The position numbers and the translations under genes are program-made. From NCBI GenBank assembly GCA_018398805.1, contig JAGFBZ010000373.1:682001-746000 (forward strand): a stretch of DNA of 64,000 bases, given 5' to 3'. The DNA comes from Hirundichthys speculiger (Eukaryota > Chordata > Actinopteri > Beloniformes > Exocoetidae). The notes below the pieces were generated by a model that saw only the letters and a program-made list of their open reading frames with translations, did not search any database and was not told where the DNA came from. Of this stretch, positions 23,487 to 36,162 are shown one piece after another (the stretch's first letter is position 1; each line of letters starts with the position of its first letter).

Positions 23487-23489
23487 CTG

Positions 23490-25915
23490 GTCTAAATCAT
23501 TTCTTTAAAGCTACGCTATATAGAAACACCACTTCTGACCACTTGGGAGCAGCATATCACAAGAGAGTTCATTGGACACTTCCTGACATGAGACACAATA
23601 AAGTGCCCCTCTAGTGGGACAAAGTGCACATCAATACATAAATATTGGGGTGCTTGAACAAGGCCCTCAAATTTCCAGTACTGCTGAGTCTGCGCTCAGG
23701 GAACCTGTTGTTGAACTGGTCCATTGGGGGTGCCGTACATCTAACCTGATTGAGGGAATGTATGGAAGCTGCAGTCGTCATGCAGCTGCTGCAAGATTGA
23801 ATCGCAGCCTGTGGCCCTTTGCTGCATGTCTTTCCCTTCTCTCTCTGTGCCTCCATTTCTTGTCTCAGCATGGTCAATAAAGGCTTCTAGAGCCACAAAA
23901 TCTTTAACAAAAAAAAGTGAATGAACTGGTGTTCATCAGATGAGCCATCACCACTGTTGAGCATGGTCCTTGTGCCTTTTTTGGGAAGAAAAGAGAGAGC
24001 TGTTTGGTGTCACTTTACACAGTACTCGGGTGAAATTATGCTATTTTTAACTGTAAAGTGGCAGTAACTTATTGCATTTGGGGCTTTCTGCAGACACAAC
24101 TCAAGACAAGTGATACAAATCCCTAATTTTACATCATTTCCTCCCCTCAAGCAACCACAGTGTATGGCTGTGATGCTGTGGAGCATACATCACACAGCTC
24201 CAAAGCAAAGACGCTACACATCTACCCCTTCCATGGCTGATGAGATGGGGGTAAAAGGGCCAGAAGATCTTTCTGCACAGAGAAGATGGAAGGCACTGAT
24301 CACAAGTGATGATCCTTTCTATTCAGCTTGGTACGACCGGAGGAAGTCAGTGCCGCGGGGGAATATGTATAGCCGTTGAACTGCAGATCAGCTAAACCTG
24401 TCGTTGTTCCAACTCTGCAATCACATTCAGCCTTAAGCTTAGCTGTGGCTTTCAATGAGAAATGTTCTGGTTTAGGTAAACCAGAGCTAAGTTAGTCACA
24501 TGCTAACCGACAGTAGAACTGGCCTGTAAGGTTTCAATTTAATGTTTTGTTTCTTGGTTTTGTTTGTAATTTCTATTTTGCTGGTGTGTTAAGTGGAATT
24601 GTGATTGTGTTTCCTGTTTTCTGCTGTTTAAAGTTTTTCTGAAATGTTTGTGTGTTGTTCTACAATGTCATTGGGATTCTGAATTATTTCTGTTTATTTC
24701 TTTTTATTTAGTTATGATTTTATTTGTGTTTAAATATTTTGTTTTCTGCTCTGTTGTTGTGTTTTGGGGTTTTGTTTTATTTTTTTCCAGTATTGTTGTA
24801 CGTATTTTGTGGGTTGCTTTAATTCATAGGCTCCACAGCAATGGCTATTTAAAAAAAATATAGAATAAATAAAATGAAAATAAAAAAATCTGTCACACTG
24901 ATATGCCCAGTGATGGCCTTTGAGAAAACTGTCCTCTGACCTAATCAGAACTGACAGCATGTTGTTACCACACAGCCACATGATGCAGCATATAAAGCAG
25001 ACACTGTATCAAGCTGTTTAATAAAAACGAAACCCTGTTTATCCACCTAAAAAAGCACAGAGCTGTGTTTAGAGTGACTGATCAAGAGCCCAAAATCAAA
25101 GGGCCTTGTGGCTTGAGCTGCTAGTATTTCTGGGAATCGACCCAACGCTTAAAGAGCCAAGCTTCCCTCCTCTTGACTGGGGGCCGACCCCCCCGCCTGA
25201 AAGGAGGAAGCTATTTCCACTGCCAGCCAAATGGTTCCTTTTCTGGAAGCCTGTCAGGTGAGGAGTGGTGGCTGCCAACTGTAATCCCCTCAGGTGGGCA
25301 GGGGGGCAGGACAGATGCCCATCACGGCTACACCATGTGACACGCAGCAGATGATACAAGTCGCAGAGGGTGTTGATCTCTCTGAAGTCTCCAGACAAAG
25401 ATTTGCGATGAGTAGAGAGGATGAGAGGAATTCCAGCATCAGCCGTAAAACTGGCAGCAGCTCATTCATGACAGCGTCATAAAAAGTTGTGAACATTGTT
25501 GACATTGTTGCTTTCTTTTAAGCTGATATGGTGAACCTGCAAGCCGTCATTGTGACAGAACAGGGATGTTGCGTTAAAATTCCCTCTACATTCCAGTTTC
25601 ACTGTAAGATCATCATCATTATTATTTTTAATTCTGTGCCAGCTTTAAATCATCACTGTCAGATGATACATTTTGCATTTTCTCTAAATTTAATCAGATT
25701 TTAATGAATGAAAAAAGAGAATATTTCAGCAGTTCTCAAAGATTTGAATCAAGACAACTGGACTTCTTTGTCTTTGTGAGACAGGTTTAATTATATTGTC
25801 TTTTCTTTTTCTCTAATGTTGCTTTTAACTATTTTATGGTTATCTTCTTTTAACTTTTTTTCTGTCAGGTTTTTTGTGTTTCGTGGTAATGTTGTGTTTG
25901 ATAAAATGGATGTCT
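23490..25915. other. intergenic, no gene recognised
   Basis: The interval includes two GC-richer, non-repetitive blocks (24100-24380 and 25090-25510) with chance open frames on both strands but no recognised domain. The block at 25090-25510 could be a conserved non-coding element. A T-rich tract lies at about 24540-24790. Confidence 0.5.
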
Positions 25916-26912
25916 GGGGTCTGTTTCAGAAAGGAGGTTCAGCAAAAAAAAACTAAGTCAGAGTCAACAAACTCCGAGTTATGAAAAAAACCATCATCAA
26001 TGGAGCTCCAATATTCACCATGGCAATGCCAGGTAAACAGAAGAGATCCCTTGCTTTTCTTTGTTGAATTAGAGCGCTTGTTGCAGTCATCTTTCTGCTG
26101 AAGCGATGGCTGCAGTAGTGAAATTAAAGACGGTTGATGTGGGAGAAATTACAGAGCGAATTAATACATAATTTGAACTGATGAGGCATAAGATTTTCAG
26201 AGACGTAATAGGCTATTTGTACTCACTTCAATAACATTTTGTAAACAAAAAGGAAAATGAATTTTTTTCAATAGTATTAGTAAAAGTAACTTTTTATTCG
26301 TATCCTTACTTCCACTTCTGTGAGGATTACCAGAGTGCTTGGATAGAGTGCACCCATTAAACCATTGAAGCTCCTTGAATTATATTTTTTCTTTCTTAAT
26401 GTTGGCCAAAGTTTTTATACTTCATCAACTACTTTAATGTTTTTTCTCTTTAAAAAAAAAAAAATTAAGTAACACTTGCACTCGCTCTGCAAATTCTTCC
26501 ATATCAAATATCTTTCCTTTGCCACTTTTGTCATTTTAAGTTTCTCCAGAAAGTCATGTGGGTGAAGAAAAGGAGGGGGATCTCGTCTTCCTGTACTTGT
26601 CGTTGCCATGGTGAATCACAGTATCGGAGCTCCATTGATGATGGTTTTTTTTATAGTCGTGGTAACTCTGCGTCAATGCACTCAGTTGATTGGATCAACT
26701 CTGAACACCAGTTCTGAAACCGAAAACTCACAGGTTCTTAACCCAGAGTTTGTTGACTGAGTTAGTTTTTTGACTCAGACTTTGTTGAACCTCATTTCTG
26801 AAGCAGGTTCTGCTCCTGACCACGGTTAGTTCACAGAGTCAGCTACAGCGCTAACAGACTCTGAGTTTGAGTTACTTCGGCTTCTGAAACATGGCCTACA
26901 TAACGGACCCCT
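25916..26912. mobile_element. non-autonomous DNA element with long inverted ends
   Basis: The left arm (GGGGTCTGTTTCAGAAAGG and GAGTCAACAAACTCCGAGTT) is repeated, inverted, on the right (CAACTCTGAACACC...AACCCAGAGTTTGTTGACT and CGGACCCC). A second, nearly perfect inverted pair reads CCATCATCAATGGAGCTCC at 25991-26009 and its complement at about 26628-26646. The minus-strand frame 26415-26609 starts in the right arm (MATTSTGRRDPPPFLHPHDF) and soon ends. Long inverted arms of this kind suggest a Harbinger-like or related family, but the family and the target duplication could not be fixed. Confidence 0.6.
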
Positions 26913-29040
26913 GGTGTCTCATGTACTGCAAAACACACATGTATAGAAATAACTGAAACCTGACCTGATCTCAGAAACTTTTTCTCTGTGATTAAGGCTC
27001 ATCAGACCACTTCATGTTTGTACTAAAACTTCAGTTTTTAGCTTTGGGATTTCTGTAAACCCATTAGAAGTTACCAAAAAAAAAGGAAGAAAGACAGTGA
27101 AAGTGAAGGGGAAGGTTTGTGGGTTCTGGGAGCATAGATATAAAAAAGGCAGACACAACTCACTTGACATGCAGTCTTTGTAAATATTTTCTTGATCATT
27201 GTACGATCTCATTCACTAGTTCAGAACCTTCTTCAAAACAAATCATAATGTTAAATTTGTGAATTATTGCTCTGAATTCAATAAAATACCCCACTGTGAC
27301 TTACAATATGATGTTGCTTACCCGTGTGCAAATCTCCTGTTGTTTCCTGTGAGATCCACTACTCGCTAATAACATCCACCACCAAAGAAACGAGTCCAAA
27401 ACGTTCACCATCATTCTTTTAAGACAGGAGGGCACAGTTCAGTTGGGTCGTCATCGTGTGGCCATCCCTCTATAGTATACCAGCTGTGGATGAGAACCAA
27501 CCAAAGCATGACATTTCTGACAGGAGACAAATGTTCTGAAATTTGGTCTTAACACAGAACTGAATTTCAAGAATCAGAACCGTATGCACCTCTACGCTTA
27601 TCAGTTCCATTATCGATGCTTACTGGTGCTGAAAATGTACACAGCACTTCAACAGTGTAACATAAGACATAAAATAAGACATGAGCTGATTATACAGAAG
27701 CTACATTGTGGTTAGAAGCCTGTATCTTTAGGCTAAATATATGTAATATATGAATTGGGTTAAATGGTAGATTTTAGCTTGGTGCCACACATATGATGTA
27801 ATGAGTATTTTTTTAAGGCTTTAGCCTTTAACACAGTTTTGATTAATGTGTCATTTAAAGGAAAGTTTTGGGGAGAAAAATAATGCAAAAATTAGGCCTT
27901 TATCAAAACCGTAGACATAACTCTACTCCAACAGAACTGTGCAAAGTTGCTTTATAACTCTGTTTTTATTGAGTGGATTTTCTGACTTTGCTTTTATGAA
28001 ATTTTATCCCGCATATTTTCTTCTCTCAAATAACTTACATAGCATCATATGTGACAGAGAGGTCTGGGTGCAGATCTAAAGAGGGAACAAGGTTAAGCAG
28101 ACAGAGAGAACCTCACCTGCACCCTTCACATCTGTAAGTAGAATGAATTACATATCATTATCATGATTTATTCCCACTTCCATATCTCCTTCTAGAGCAT
28201 ATCGATATAATACTGGCATGCTGCTCAGCCCTAATTGTGGTTGTGCTTGAAGTAGAAATGCTGCTGTAACCTCCAAAGGGGTTATGCTACTGACCTGCAG
28301 GCATTGTCCTTTTGTGTTTTTTTAGACAGAAAAGCATTTGTGTTGAAGCTAAAAAGTCTGTGTAGGTGTATTTGTTCCCTCAGTGAAACTGTCTGAAATT
28401 CATTAGAGAATTAATAAAGAACTGAACTCATGGGCAGAATTATCATTGTTATCAGAATTGATAACAATATTGGTATGGATAAAATCTCAACAATTCTCCA
28501 TCAAGAATAAAAACATAATATGACGATAAAATGTAAAACTTGAAACTACAGTTTATCAAATCCCCCACTTATTTAAAAAATATTTTTCATTCCTTTATTA
28601 GAAACAAATCAGACTAAATCTGAATCTCTTTTATCTGTTTCTAAAATGACTTTCAAGTTGTTTTATTTTCTGCTGAAAACATTTTTGTTAATGATGTGTT
28701 TTTCTGTCACTTTTATTCCTTTAAAAACAACAGAAAACACATTGCCAAGGCCATAGGCATGATGGCATTTTTAAAAAAGTTCAGCTAAAGACTACTGAGT
28801 GACTCCAGCAGGCTTTTTTGCAGTCTGGTGTTTTCATTTTTGGTCAATTGCAAATATCTTTGCCTCTAGGCAGAGTTGTAAAATAACAGCTCGGTTGTTC
28901 AGATTCACAACATCTCTGCTCAATCACAATGTTTTTGTCAATACAAAAGTGCCACCAATCATTGTATAGACAGAGGAAGGTCTGTCTAGTCAAGGATGAC
29001 TTGACAGGTCTTCAAGGATGATCAAGATCTAGTCCCTCAC
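26913..29040. other. intergenic, no gene recognised
   Basis: AT-rich single-copy-looking sequence. No ORF above chance, RNA gene or transposon end was recognised. Confidence 0.6.
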
Positions 29041-29044
29041 TAGA

Positions 29045-29080
29045 ATGGTGTGTGTGTGTATGTAAAATTAAAAAATAAAT

Positions 29081-29127
<47 letters not shown>

Positions 29128-29240
29128 TATTATAGATATATATAGATATATATAAAATTTTATATATAAATATAATCAACTTTATATATATATATATATA
29201 TATTTATATATAAATATATATATATATAAAGTTGATTATT
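29045..29240. repeat. AT-rich low-complexity block with a palindrome
   Basis: The block runs (GT)n, (AAAT)n, a long A run, then (AT)n-type sequence. The stretch 29172-29239 is an inverted repeat with arms of at least 26 bases: ATAATCAACTTTATATATAT on the left and its complement on the right. It could extrude as a cruciform, or be a tiny inverted-repeat element. Confidence 0.85.
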
Positions 29241-29391
29241 TTCTTCTGATCTTTTTATCACATTGATTCCATTTTTTAATTACATTGCATATCTAATTGT
29301 ATTTACAGCTACTTAAACATCGACAGTCCATGTTGTTTCTCTTCACAAGAACTGGTAAACACAGATGATCTGATGCTGAGCTTTTTCTGGC

Positions 29392-30363
29392 TAGAGATGT
29401 GCGGATTGATACCAAAATATTGATATTTCAGTCCTGATGGTTCAGTTTTAAGGATCAATCCTCACGTAAAAAAAGTTGATGCAAGGTGATGCTATAACAT
29501 CTAAATTCCATAATCTAATTTCACAGTATCTTTACTCTTTTTTTGAATGCTTTGTTTGGATAGGAACTACTTTTCCTTCCATTTACGCACTCTGCTTCCA
29601 GGAACGGCTGACAGCTGATGTGGAGTTATTTTGACATGATAAAGGATAATTATTTGAAATGTGGTATATGTGACAAAATAGTTTCACATTGTGGCAATGC
29701 CACAATTCTTTTTTTTTCTTTTTAAAAAAAAAGGTGACTTAAAAGAGTTATAAGAACAATGATGAGAAGTGAAGAAATTGTAGACAGATGCCCCCACTTC
29801 AAAGTTTTATAGTGGGGACATTTCAGAAAGGCAGGAGTTACCGGGTAACTGGTTATAATAGAACTGTTAACCAGTCAAATGTAAACAGGATATTTATTGA
29901 ATCAAACCACAGTGATGGCTTCAGGCCTGTTTCTCTACCTCTCTGTAGTTCATTCATTGATTCAGGAACAGGTGAAACCTTCAGAGAAGAAATGTTTAAA
30001 AAGAGATGGAAATAATTAGAGCAAATAATTGTTTCTCTGAGTCAGTATCTGTCAGCAGTTTAGATTTTTTTGTTTTTAATGGTCAAGAATAATCAGTTTT
30101 TTCAACTTTTGTAAATGGGAAAAAGAAAAAGAAAATAGAAAGCTTTACTCTTTTTTAGACCAAGTAATTTCCTAAAAGTAGGTTTTTATGTACATTTTTT
30201 TTTTTTTTAACAGAATTTCAACATAAAAATGACAAATAATCTATGTTCTTGTGTATACAGCAAAACTCATAAAGTATTGGTATCGGTATTGATATTGGGA
30301 TACGAGCCCGAGTATTACTTGGTGTCTGATAGAAACAGAATTCTCTGGTATTGCCCATCCCCA
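29392..30363. mobile_element. hAT-like element (about 970 bp)
   Basis: It starts TAGAGATGTGCGGATTGATA and ends GGTATTGCCCATCCCCA, which is an imperfect inverted terminal repeat. The last 160 bases match the element at the window start (1-203), including TCTATGTTCTTGTGTATACA. No transposase domain is visible; one weak frame at 29788-30015 has no recognised family. Flanks do not show a clear 8-bp duplication. Confidence 0.6.
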
Positions 30364-33219
30364 CTTATATCTTCTTTCTTTTCCTGAAAACTTATTTCCT
30401 GTTGTAAAAAATATAACATTTAAGATTTGTTTCAGTTTTTTAAAAAATCATCTAAAAGCGCCTCCATAGCTCAAAAGGAAAAAAAAAAGAAAACAATCCT
30501 GATCATTTTATTCATGTAAAACAGCCATCTGTACTACAATAATTGTAATTGTGGTCACATTTGATCTCTGTGAAACCACAAATGCCTGTTTTTACATTTC
30601 TGTTGATTAAACCAATGTGATATACCAGCTCTCAGTCAGACCAACCTTTCAATCTCTTCTGTTTAATGAAACCGTTCCAGTGGTGCAGCGGGATATTGAG
30701 GACGTGTGCGTAACAGCAGGGGAATCCTTCATTTCTTCTGTTTAACTTCTTGTCTGGAAGGATAAAGCAGTCTGCAGTGATAGCTTCAAGAGTTTTCCAG
30801 TCCTCTCTCTGATTTATTCTGATCAAAAACATCCATCAGTCCTTGTTTCAGATGTCGCTACCAAAGGACAAATAATAGCACAACGATCCACAACATGGAA
30901 ACATAAGCATGTGTGCATAAGCATTATCAAGCAAACTGTGGTCTGTCAGGTCACGGCTCAAAGGTCAAGTTCACCAAAAGTGATGGTGACTAGCCATTTG
31001 AAGTCACATACTGTAATGCAGCTGTCACTCAAAAAGGAAAAATAATAATGAACACGTTCTGATTATTCAAATATTTATTTAACATAATTTTAAGTGAAAG
31101 GGTACATAAAAATTCACCCTGTGTACAGTGGTTCGGATTACTTTTTTTTCTACCAGATATAAGTATATTATTTATTTCTGTTCTAAAGGTAGACATTTGA
31201 ACATGACGGTAAATGGAAATAGACTCACCTTTGGAGCCACCCCTAGTGGCCATTCAAGGATCTGCACATTCATGTACTTCCACATTTGTTTCAAAATGTA
31301 GAAGTGGAGATTGGCTGTTGAGCAAATCCAGCTTCTTCAGTTCGACTGATGTCACTAGCGGTAGATGACATGGTTCCCAGGATGGACTGGATTCAAGGAC
31401 ACTGCTGATTCACTACACAACGCAGAAACCGTTGGGTTAATAGGCTCGAGCACTGTTTGCTTTTAGGGTTATATTTTTTGGTTTGTTATTATTTATATAT
31501 TTAATCTTTTGCTGTTTGGTTTGAGCAACAAATCTCTGGTTGAAGAATGTAGCTTGGATTCACATAAACTACATTTCAAATTTTTGAGTTTTCCCACCAG
31601 TCCATCTCCCAAAAAGATAATTATATACCGGTAAGTAGTTTTCATCACTTCACACTCAAACTTGATTTTCACGGTTTTTGTACGAGAGGATGAAAACTGT
31701 GGTGGTTTAAAACTGAGGGAGTTCAGTTTTTTTTATGTGTCACTTTTTCATCACATAGAGAGGAAAAAGAGATGTAGAAGTACACAATGCTAGAAGAGCA
31801 AAGGATGAAGAGGGATCAGAATTGTTAAGCTGGTTAGATCAATGACTGTTTAAGGTTAATGAGCAGAGGTAAAGGATTGGATGAACGAGACAGAAATTAT
31901 ATCACCACAATTATTAGAGCTTCCATTAAGTGAGAAAATGAAATCTCAGATGTGTCAATCATGTCAGCGCCACATTTAGAAAGAGGAGTCGCCATGAAAA
32001 ACGTGCAAAAGTTGGTAATTAGACAAAATCCCTTAAAAAAAAACAACAACAAAGTTTACATTTATTTTTTTTAGCTTTTTCAATTCTTCTCAGTAAAACA
32101 AACATGAAAATGGCATACCCAAATGCTGCTTTAGGGGTTTCATGCACTTTAAAGAAATGATCTATCATGTTTGCTGTCATCACAGTCAGACTTCACCTTC
32201 TCTGTTTCTAGAGCAGTTATGCATATCATACCATAGTTTTTTTTTTTTTTTTTTTTACAAAAGTAAAGATGTGACTCTCACTTAAATGTAAAATCTGACA
32301 GGTTTTTATTTATCTTATCACTCTCTGGGTATGGAAGTGTCGCATTCAACCACAACAGATTGTCACAGCCACTTTGAATGTGTGTGAACAGATTGTGCTT
32401 TGAAAGAGAGACGAGCGCCTGCAGCAACGTTTCACGTCTGCATCCCGTCTCCCTAAAACAGGACTAACATCTTTACATTATACATTTTCAAAAACATATC
32501 CATTATTCATATTCCCATATTTTAATAGTATTAGCACTTCTGTGCCAACTACCTAAATACCTGTACGCTTGTTATCAAAGGAGCAGTTGCAATCTGAGTA
32601 ATTTTGAGTGCGAGGAAGTGAAAGAGTTGCAGTGGTGGACCGTTACACAAAATGAAATCTCTGAGGTGAGCATAGTGCTGGCTGGTGGGAAACCATGGAG
32701 TTCAACTTAAATGGAAATGGCCACTGGAAAAAGTTCCTCTTTGCCTCTCACCAGAGTGTTTGTGTCAACAGTAGACGGCAACGGAAAACACGCACACGTA
32801 CACAAACAGGAGCACACAACAATGCTCCAGCTGTGTGGGTGGGAGGTGTAGCGAGTCAGCAGCTGAGTGGGGCAGCATATGGAGTTTCTAATTGGGTAGA
32901 ACAGCACAGCTGGAGGACACTGGTCCAGGACTTGGCCTCTAGTTATCAGTTTCACAATCCTCAGGCCTCCTCTGCACATCCACTGTGTTGTGTGGAAAGC
33001 TTGTGTGGTGGGTGGGAGGAAGGTCGGTGGGGCTGAAACAAGTAGGAAACCCATCCACTGAAAACTTCTACAATTTTTTCTTCTTTTTTATTTTGATTCA
33101 GTGTCATCTATGAAGTAGCTCAATCATGATCACAAAATAGAAATATTTTCATTTTTTTATTTTTTTGCTTTTTAACATGAAAACACCCTAACCAGACAAT
33201 AAAGGTAGATCATGTAGAT
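30364..33219. other. intergenic, no gene recognised
   Basis: AT-rich with T runs (for example about 32238-32255). A GC-richer part at 32690-33050 has overlapping chance frames on both strands and no recognised domain. Confidence 0.6.
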
Positions 33220-33443
33220 CAGGGGTGCCCAATCCTGGACCTCGAGAGCCCCTATCCAGCATGTTTTAGAGATTTCCCGCCTTCAACACACCTGATTCTA
33301 ATTAATGGTCGTTATCAGGTTGTGATCAAAGTCTGCACAAGTCTGTTGGTGACACAGCCACTTGTATCATGGTGTCCCAAAGCAGGGAAACATTTAAAAC
33401 CAGCTGGATAGGGGCTCTCAAGGACCAGGATTGGGCACCCCTG
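33220..33443 (+). mobile_element. hAT MITE, complete, with 8-bp target duplication
   Basis: The element starts CAGGGGTGCCCAATCCTGG and ends GATTGGGCACCCCTG. Imperfect inverted ends of roughly 40 bases include CTCGAGAGCCCCTATCCAGC and its counterpart. The flanks are the exact direct repeat ATGTAGAT (33212-33219 and 33444-33451). An 8-base duplication and a CAGGG start mark the hAT superfamily. It has no coding capacity and would depend on a transposase from elsewhere. Confidence 0.92.
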
Positions 33444-33451
33444 ATGTAGAT

Positions 33452-35884
33452 AATATGTTAAAAAACCATTACTCTTGTCTCTGGGATACTGGTTCACTGG
33501 TGGATTATTACTGGTGCATGAGGCACAGCTGTGCATGGTTAAGGTCAGTTGTAAACAGAATGAGGCCTCATATTTTATTAATTGGATTTTGCTTAAATCA
33601 TGATCTGAAAAATTAAAGTGTTTCATACATTTTGTAATCTTACACTATTCCTCTGCAATGTGCATGCTGGGTAACTGAAGTTTGATCCTTCTCTCATTTT
33701 GTTGTTTTCAATTCTTGAGATGAGAAAGGATACACAGATACTTTGTGCCTGGAACAACTTACAAAAGTGTTTAACAGTGTTGGTTAGAAGAGAACAGAAA
33801 CGCTAGCTTCCTCTTTTTTCATGGGGTATTCACAAGACAGGCAGCTGGTAGATGGTGAGGAGATATTCACCGAAATCAGACAAAAAGTGTTGTAGTTAGA
33901 AATCATCTAGGATTGCTTACCCTACCTTTATATATACCATTACCAATACCTCATTTAGATAAGCACACATTTACGCCACGGTGAAAGAAAAAGTCCTGGT
34001 CTCTGTTGATAACATCTCAGTTCATGACATTATACCTGTACGTAGAGTGTAGAGGTTTTGTTCAGTTCACTTGTTTGATTTATCTTAAAGTTATGCCCAG
34101 TTGATTGTATGACAACATTAATTTCTAGGGTAATCCAACATTTTCCACCCAGTGGTCCTCAACCAGATTCATCCATGGATCAGCCCAAGAGTGCGACTGC
34201 CAAACAGCTTGAATAACTTGAAAGCCATAGAATACAAACCAAGTGCACTTGTCACAGTGGCAACGTGCACACACTTAGTACGGTCTTTGTTTTTATCTTA
34301 GATTGTGGCTGGAGGCAGTCATGCAATGTGTGATCGTTGCAAGAACTATAGATCTTCTGTAAACAGCATTTCTAATGCATGCAAATATGATGTAATATTT
34401 TCAGAGGATATTGCTTCCTGTTTCTGCACAGAATTAGCATAAATAATGAAGAATCATATGTCATAAGCATTTCTGCCAAGTTGTACAATGTTCTTCATCA
34501 TTCTGTCTGTAAAACAGCAGCTGGAAATATAAATATATATGTATAATCCTTGTTACCGGAGGAATAGCAGTCTACATGAAGGAATAAAGGCTGTAAAATA
34601 AGGTCATTAACAAATCTATTTTATTTTGGCAATTAACGAGAAAAGGTTGCTTTCTTTCATGTAACAAACACATGCTGTCTCTCACGCTGAAGCAAATCTT
34701 GATTGTTGTTTTCGCTCGTCTCTCTTTCCAGTCTCGTCCAACTGGTAAATAATCTCCAAGTGCAAGACAGCTGCTCCATCTTTATTTGTGGTGTGCCAAA
34801 TGTGCCACAAGGCAGGCATTATGAAAATGGTGACATCATTGAATAAAGGAAGAGAAGGCTGGACTGCAAACAAAGCTTTTCAGGCAGTTCAGCACCAGTA
34901 TTTTCTGCGGGATAGAATAAATCCCTTCAGTGTTAACTTTGTCCCTGTAGATGCACAAAAAGCTACAAACAGTGTGGTTTAGCAATGCATGCTTGAGGTG
35001 ATACTTAACATGTCTGAGGCAGTAAATCATCCAATAACAGCTTTGTGGCATGAGAACAAGATTCTGAGATTATTATCAACAACTGAAGTGTTCATCTGGG
35101 TATCAACAAGTACTCAAAATAAATGGCTTGCACTTGCATGTGCCAGTGTGTAAGCACTTCTTCATTTAGCCTTTGTGCTTGCCGTTTGGTTAATTGCACA
35201 TGCAGCTCAGTGCAAAGCAACGCAACATAAATAGTGAGAGTTGTCACTGAGAAAACTAACATTACAGGGCTCATTAAAGAGTCAGCGTCAGTTTAAAATA
35301 AATAAATAAATACAGGAAGCTCCTTCACAAGGTTTTAATAAATACATCCCCTGCAAGATGTGACTCTAAATTAAATGTCGGACAAAGTCCTGTTGCATTA
35401 CCACACCATTACCATCTTCTTAACCACTTCACCTTGTACTCATCATCCAGACACAATTCCTTCTAACTGCTGACATCAATTGAGAAATGCTTGCGACTCA
35501 GCGTGCAATGTGTGGTGCCTTCATTTGCAGCTCTGCACCACGCACTGTGCCTATAAAAGCTGATAATGTGATAATTAAAAGAGCTGACAGGCAAGAACTG
35601 TCAGCCAGACTCCCTGATTTACCATCCTCTGCTATTTGTTATACCTCTCAAATTACAATACTTCCACCCTAAAGTATAACACATGAATTATAAATTACAA
35701 TAATTAACCATGCTAAAAGTGGGGTTTGAAAAACAAGTAAAGGGAACGAGTCTCGGTGGATGACAGTTTGGTGAAATCTGTCCCGAAAACATCCGAGGAT
35801 CAGGTTCAAACCTGAGACAAGGATTTCCGTAGACAAAAGATAACCACCATGTCTCTTTTTCTCTCAACCACACCATGATTTATT
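33452..35884. other. intergenic, no gene recognised
   Basis: AT-rich, with no clear repeat, exon or RNA gene. Open frames are at chance level. Confidence 0.6.
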
Positions 35885-36010
35885 ACCTGAAAAGACAAGA
35901 GAACTAATTAGTGGAGTAATTAATTAATATAAATTTGCATATTTGCATTTGCAATTAGTGCAGTCAACTGATTAGTCTGAAATGGGGAGTTTGACTCTTC
36001 ATATGCTGGC
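35885..36010. promoter_or_regulatory. candidate enhancer: octamer and homeodomain site cluster
   Basis: Within about 55 bases there are TAATTAG (35905-35911), TAATTAATTAAT (35917-35928), ATTTGCAT at 35933-35940 and again at 35941-35948, and ATTTGCAA at 35947-35954. ATTTGCAT is the complement of the POU octamer ATGCAAAT, and TAATTA cores bind homeodomain proteins. Such clusters occur in neural enhancers. It lies about 8 kb upstream of NEUROD6. Function is inferred from motifs only; AT-rich DNA can give such matches by chance. Confidence 0.35.
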
Positions 36011-36127
36011 GCGTGTGTGTGGGTGTGTGGGTGGGTGTGCACTGGACCAGAACGATCAGCAGACCAGATGAGGCATATTGGGGGGAAGGCAGTGATTAAG
36101 GGACTGCTTTTTATTGTTTTCTGTTCT

Positions 36128-36162
36128 ATATATATATATATATATGTATATATATGTATATG
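36128..36162. repeat. (TA)n microsatellite
   Basis: A dinucleotide TA tract with a few G interruptions. Confidence 0.9.

Noticed and set aside
32695..33054. Overlapping frames of 113 and 115 codons on opposite strands
   Set aside because: GC-richer non-coding sequence with chance openness; no domain, no splice sites, and no match to PPP1R17 or ITPRID1 motifs.
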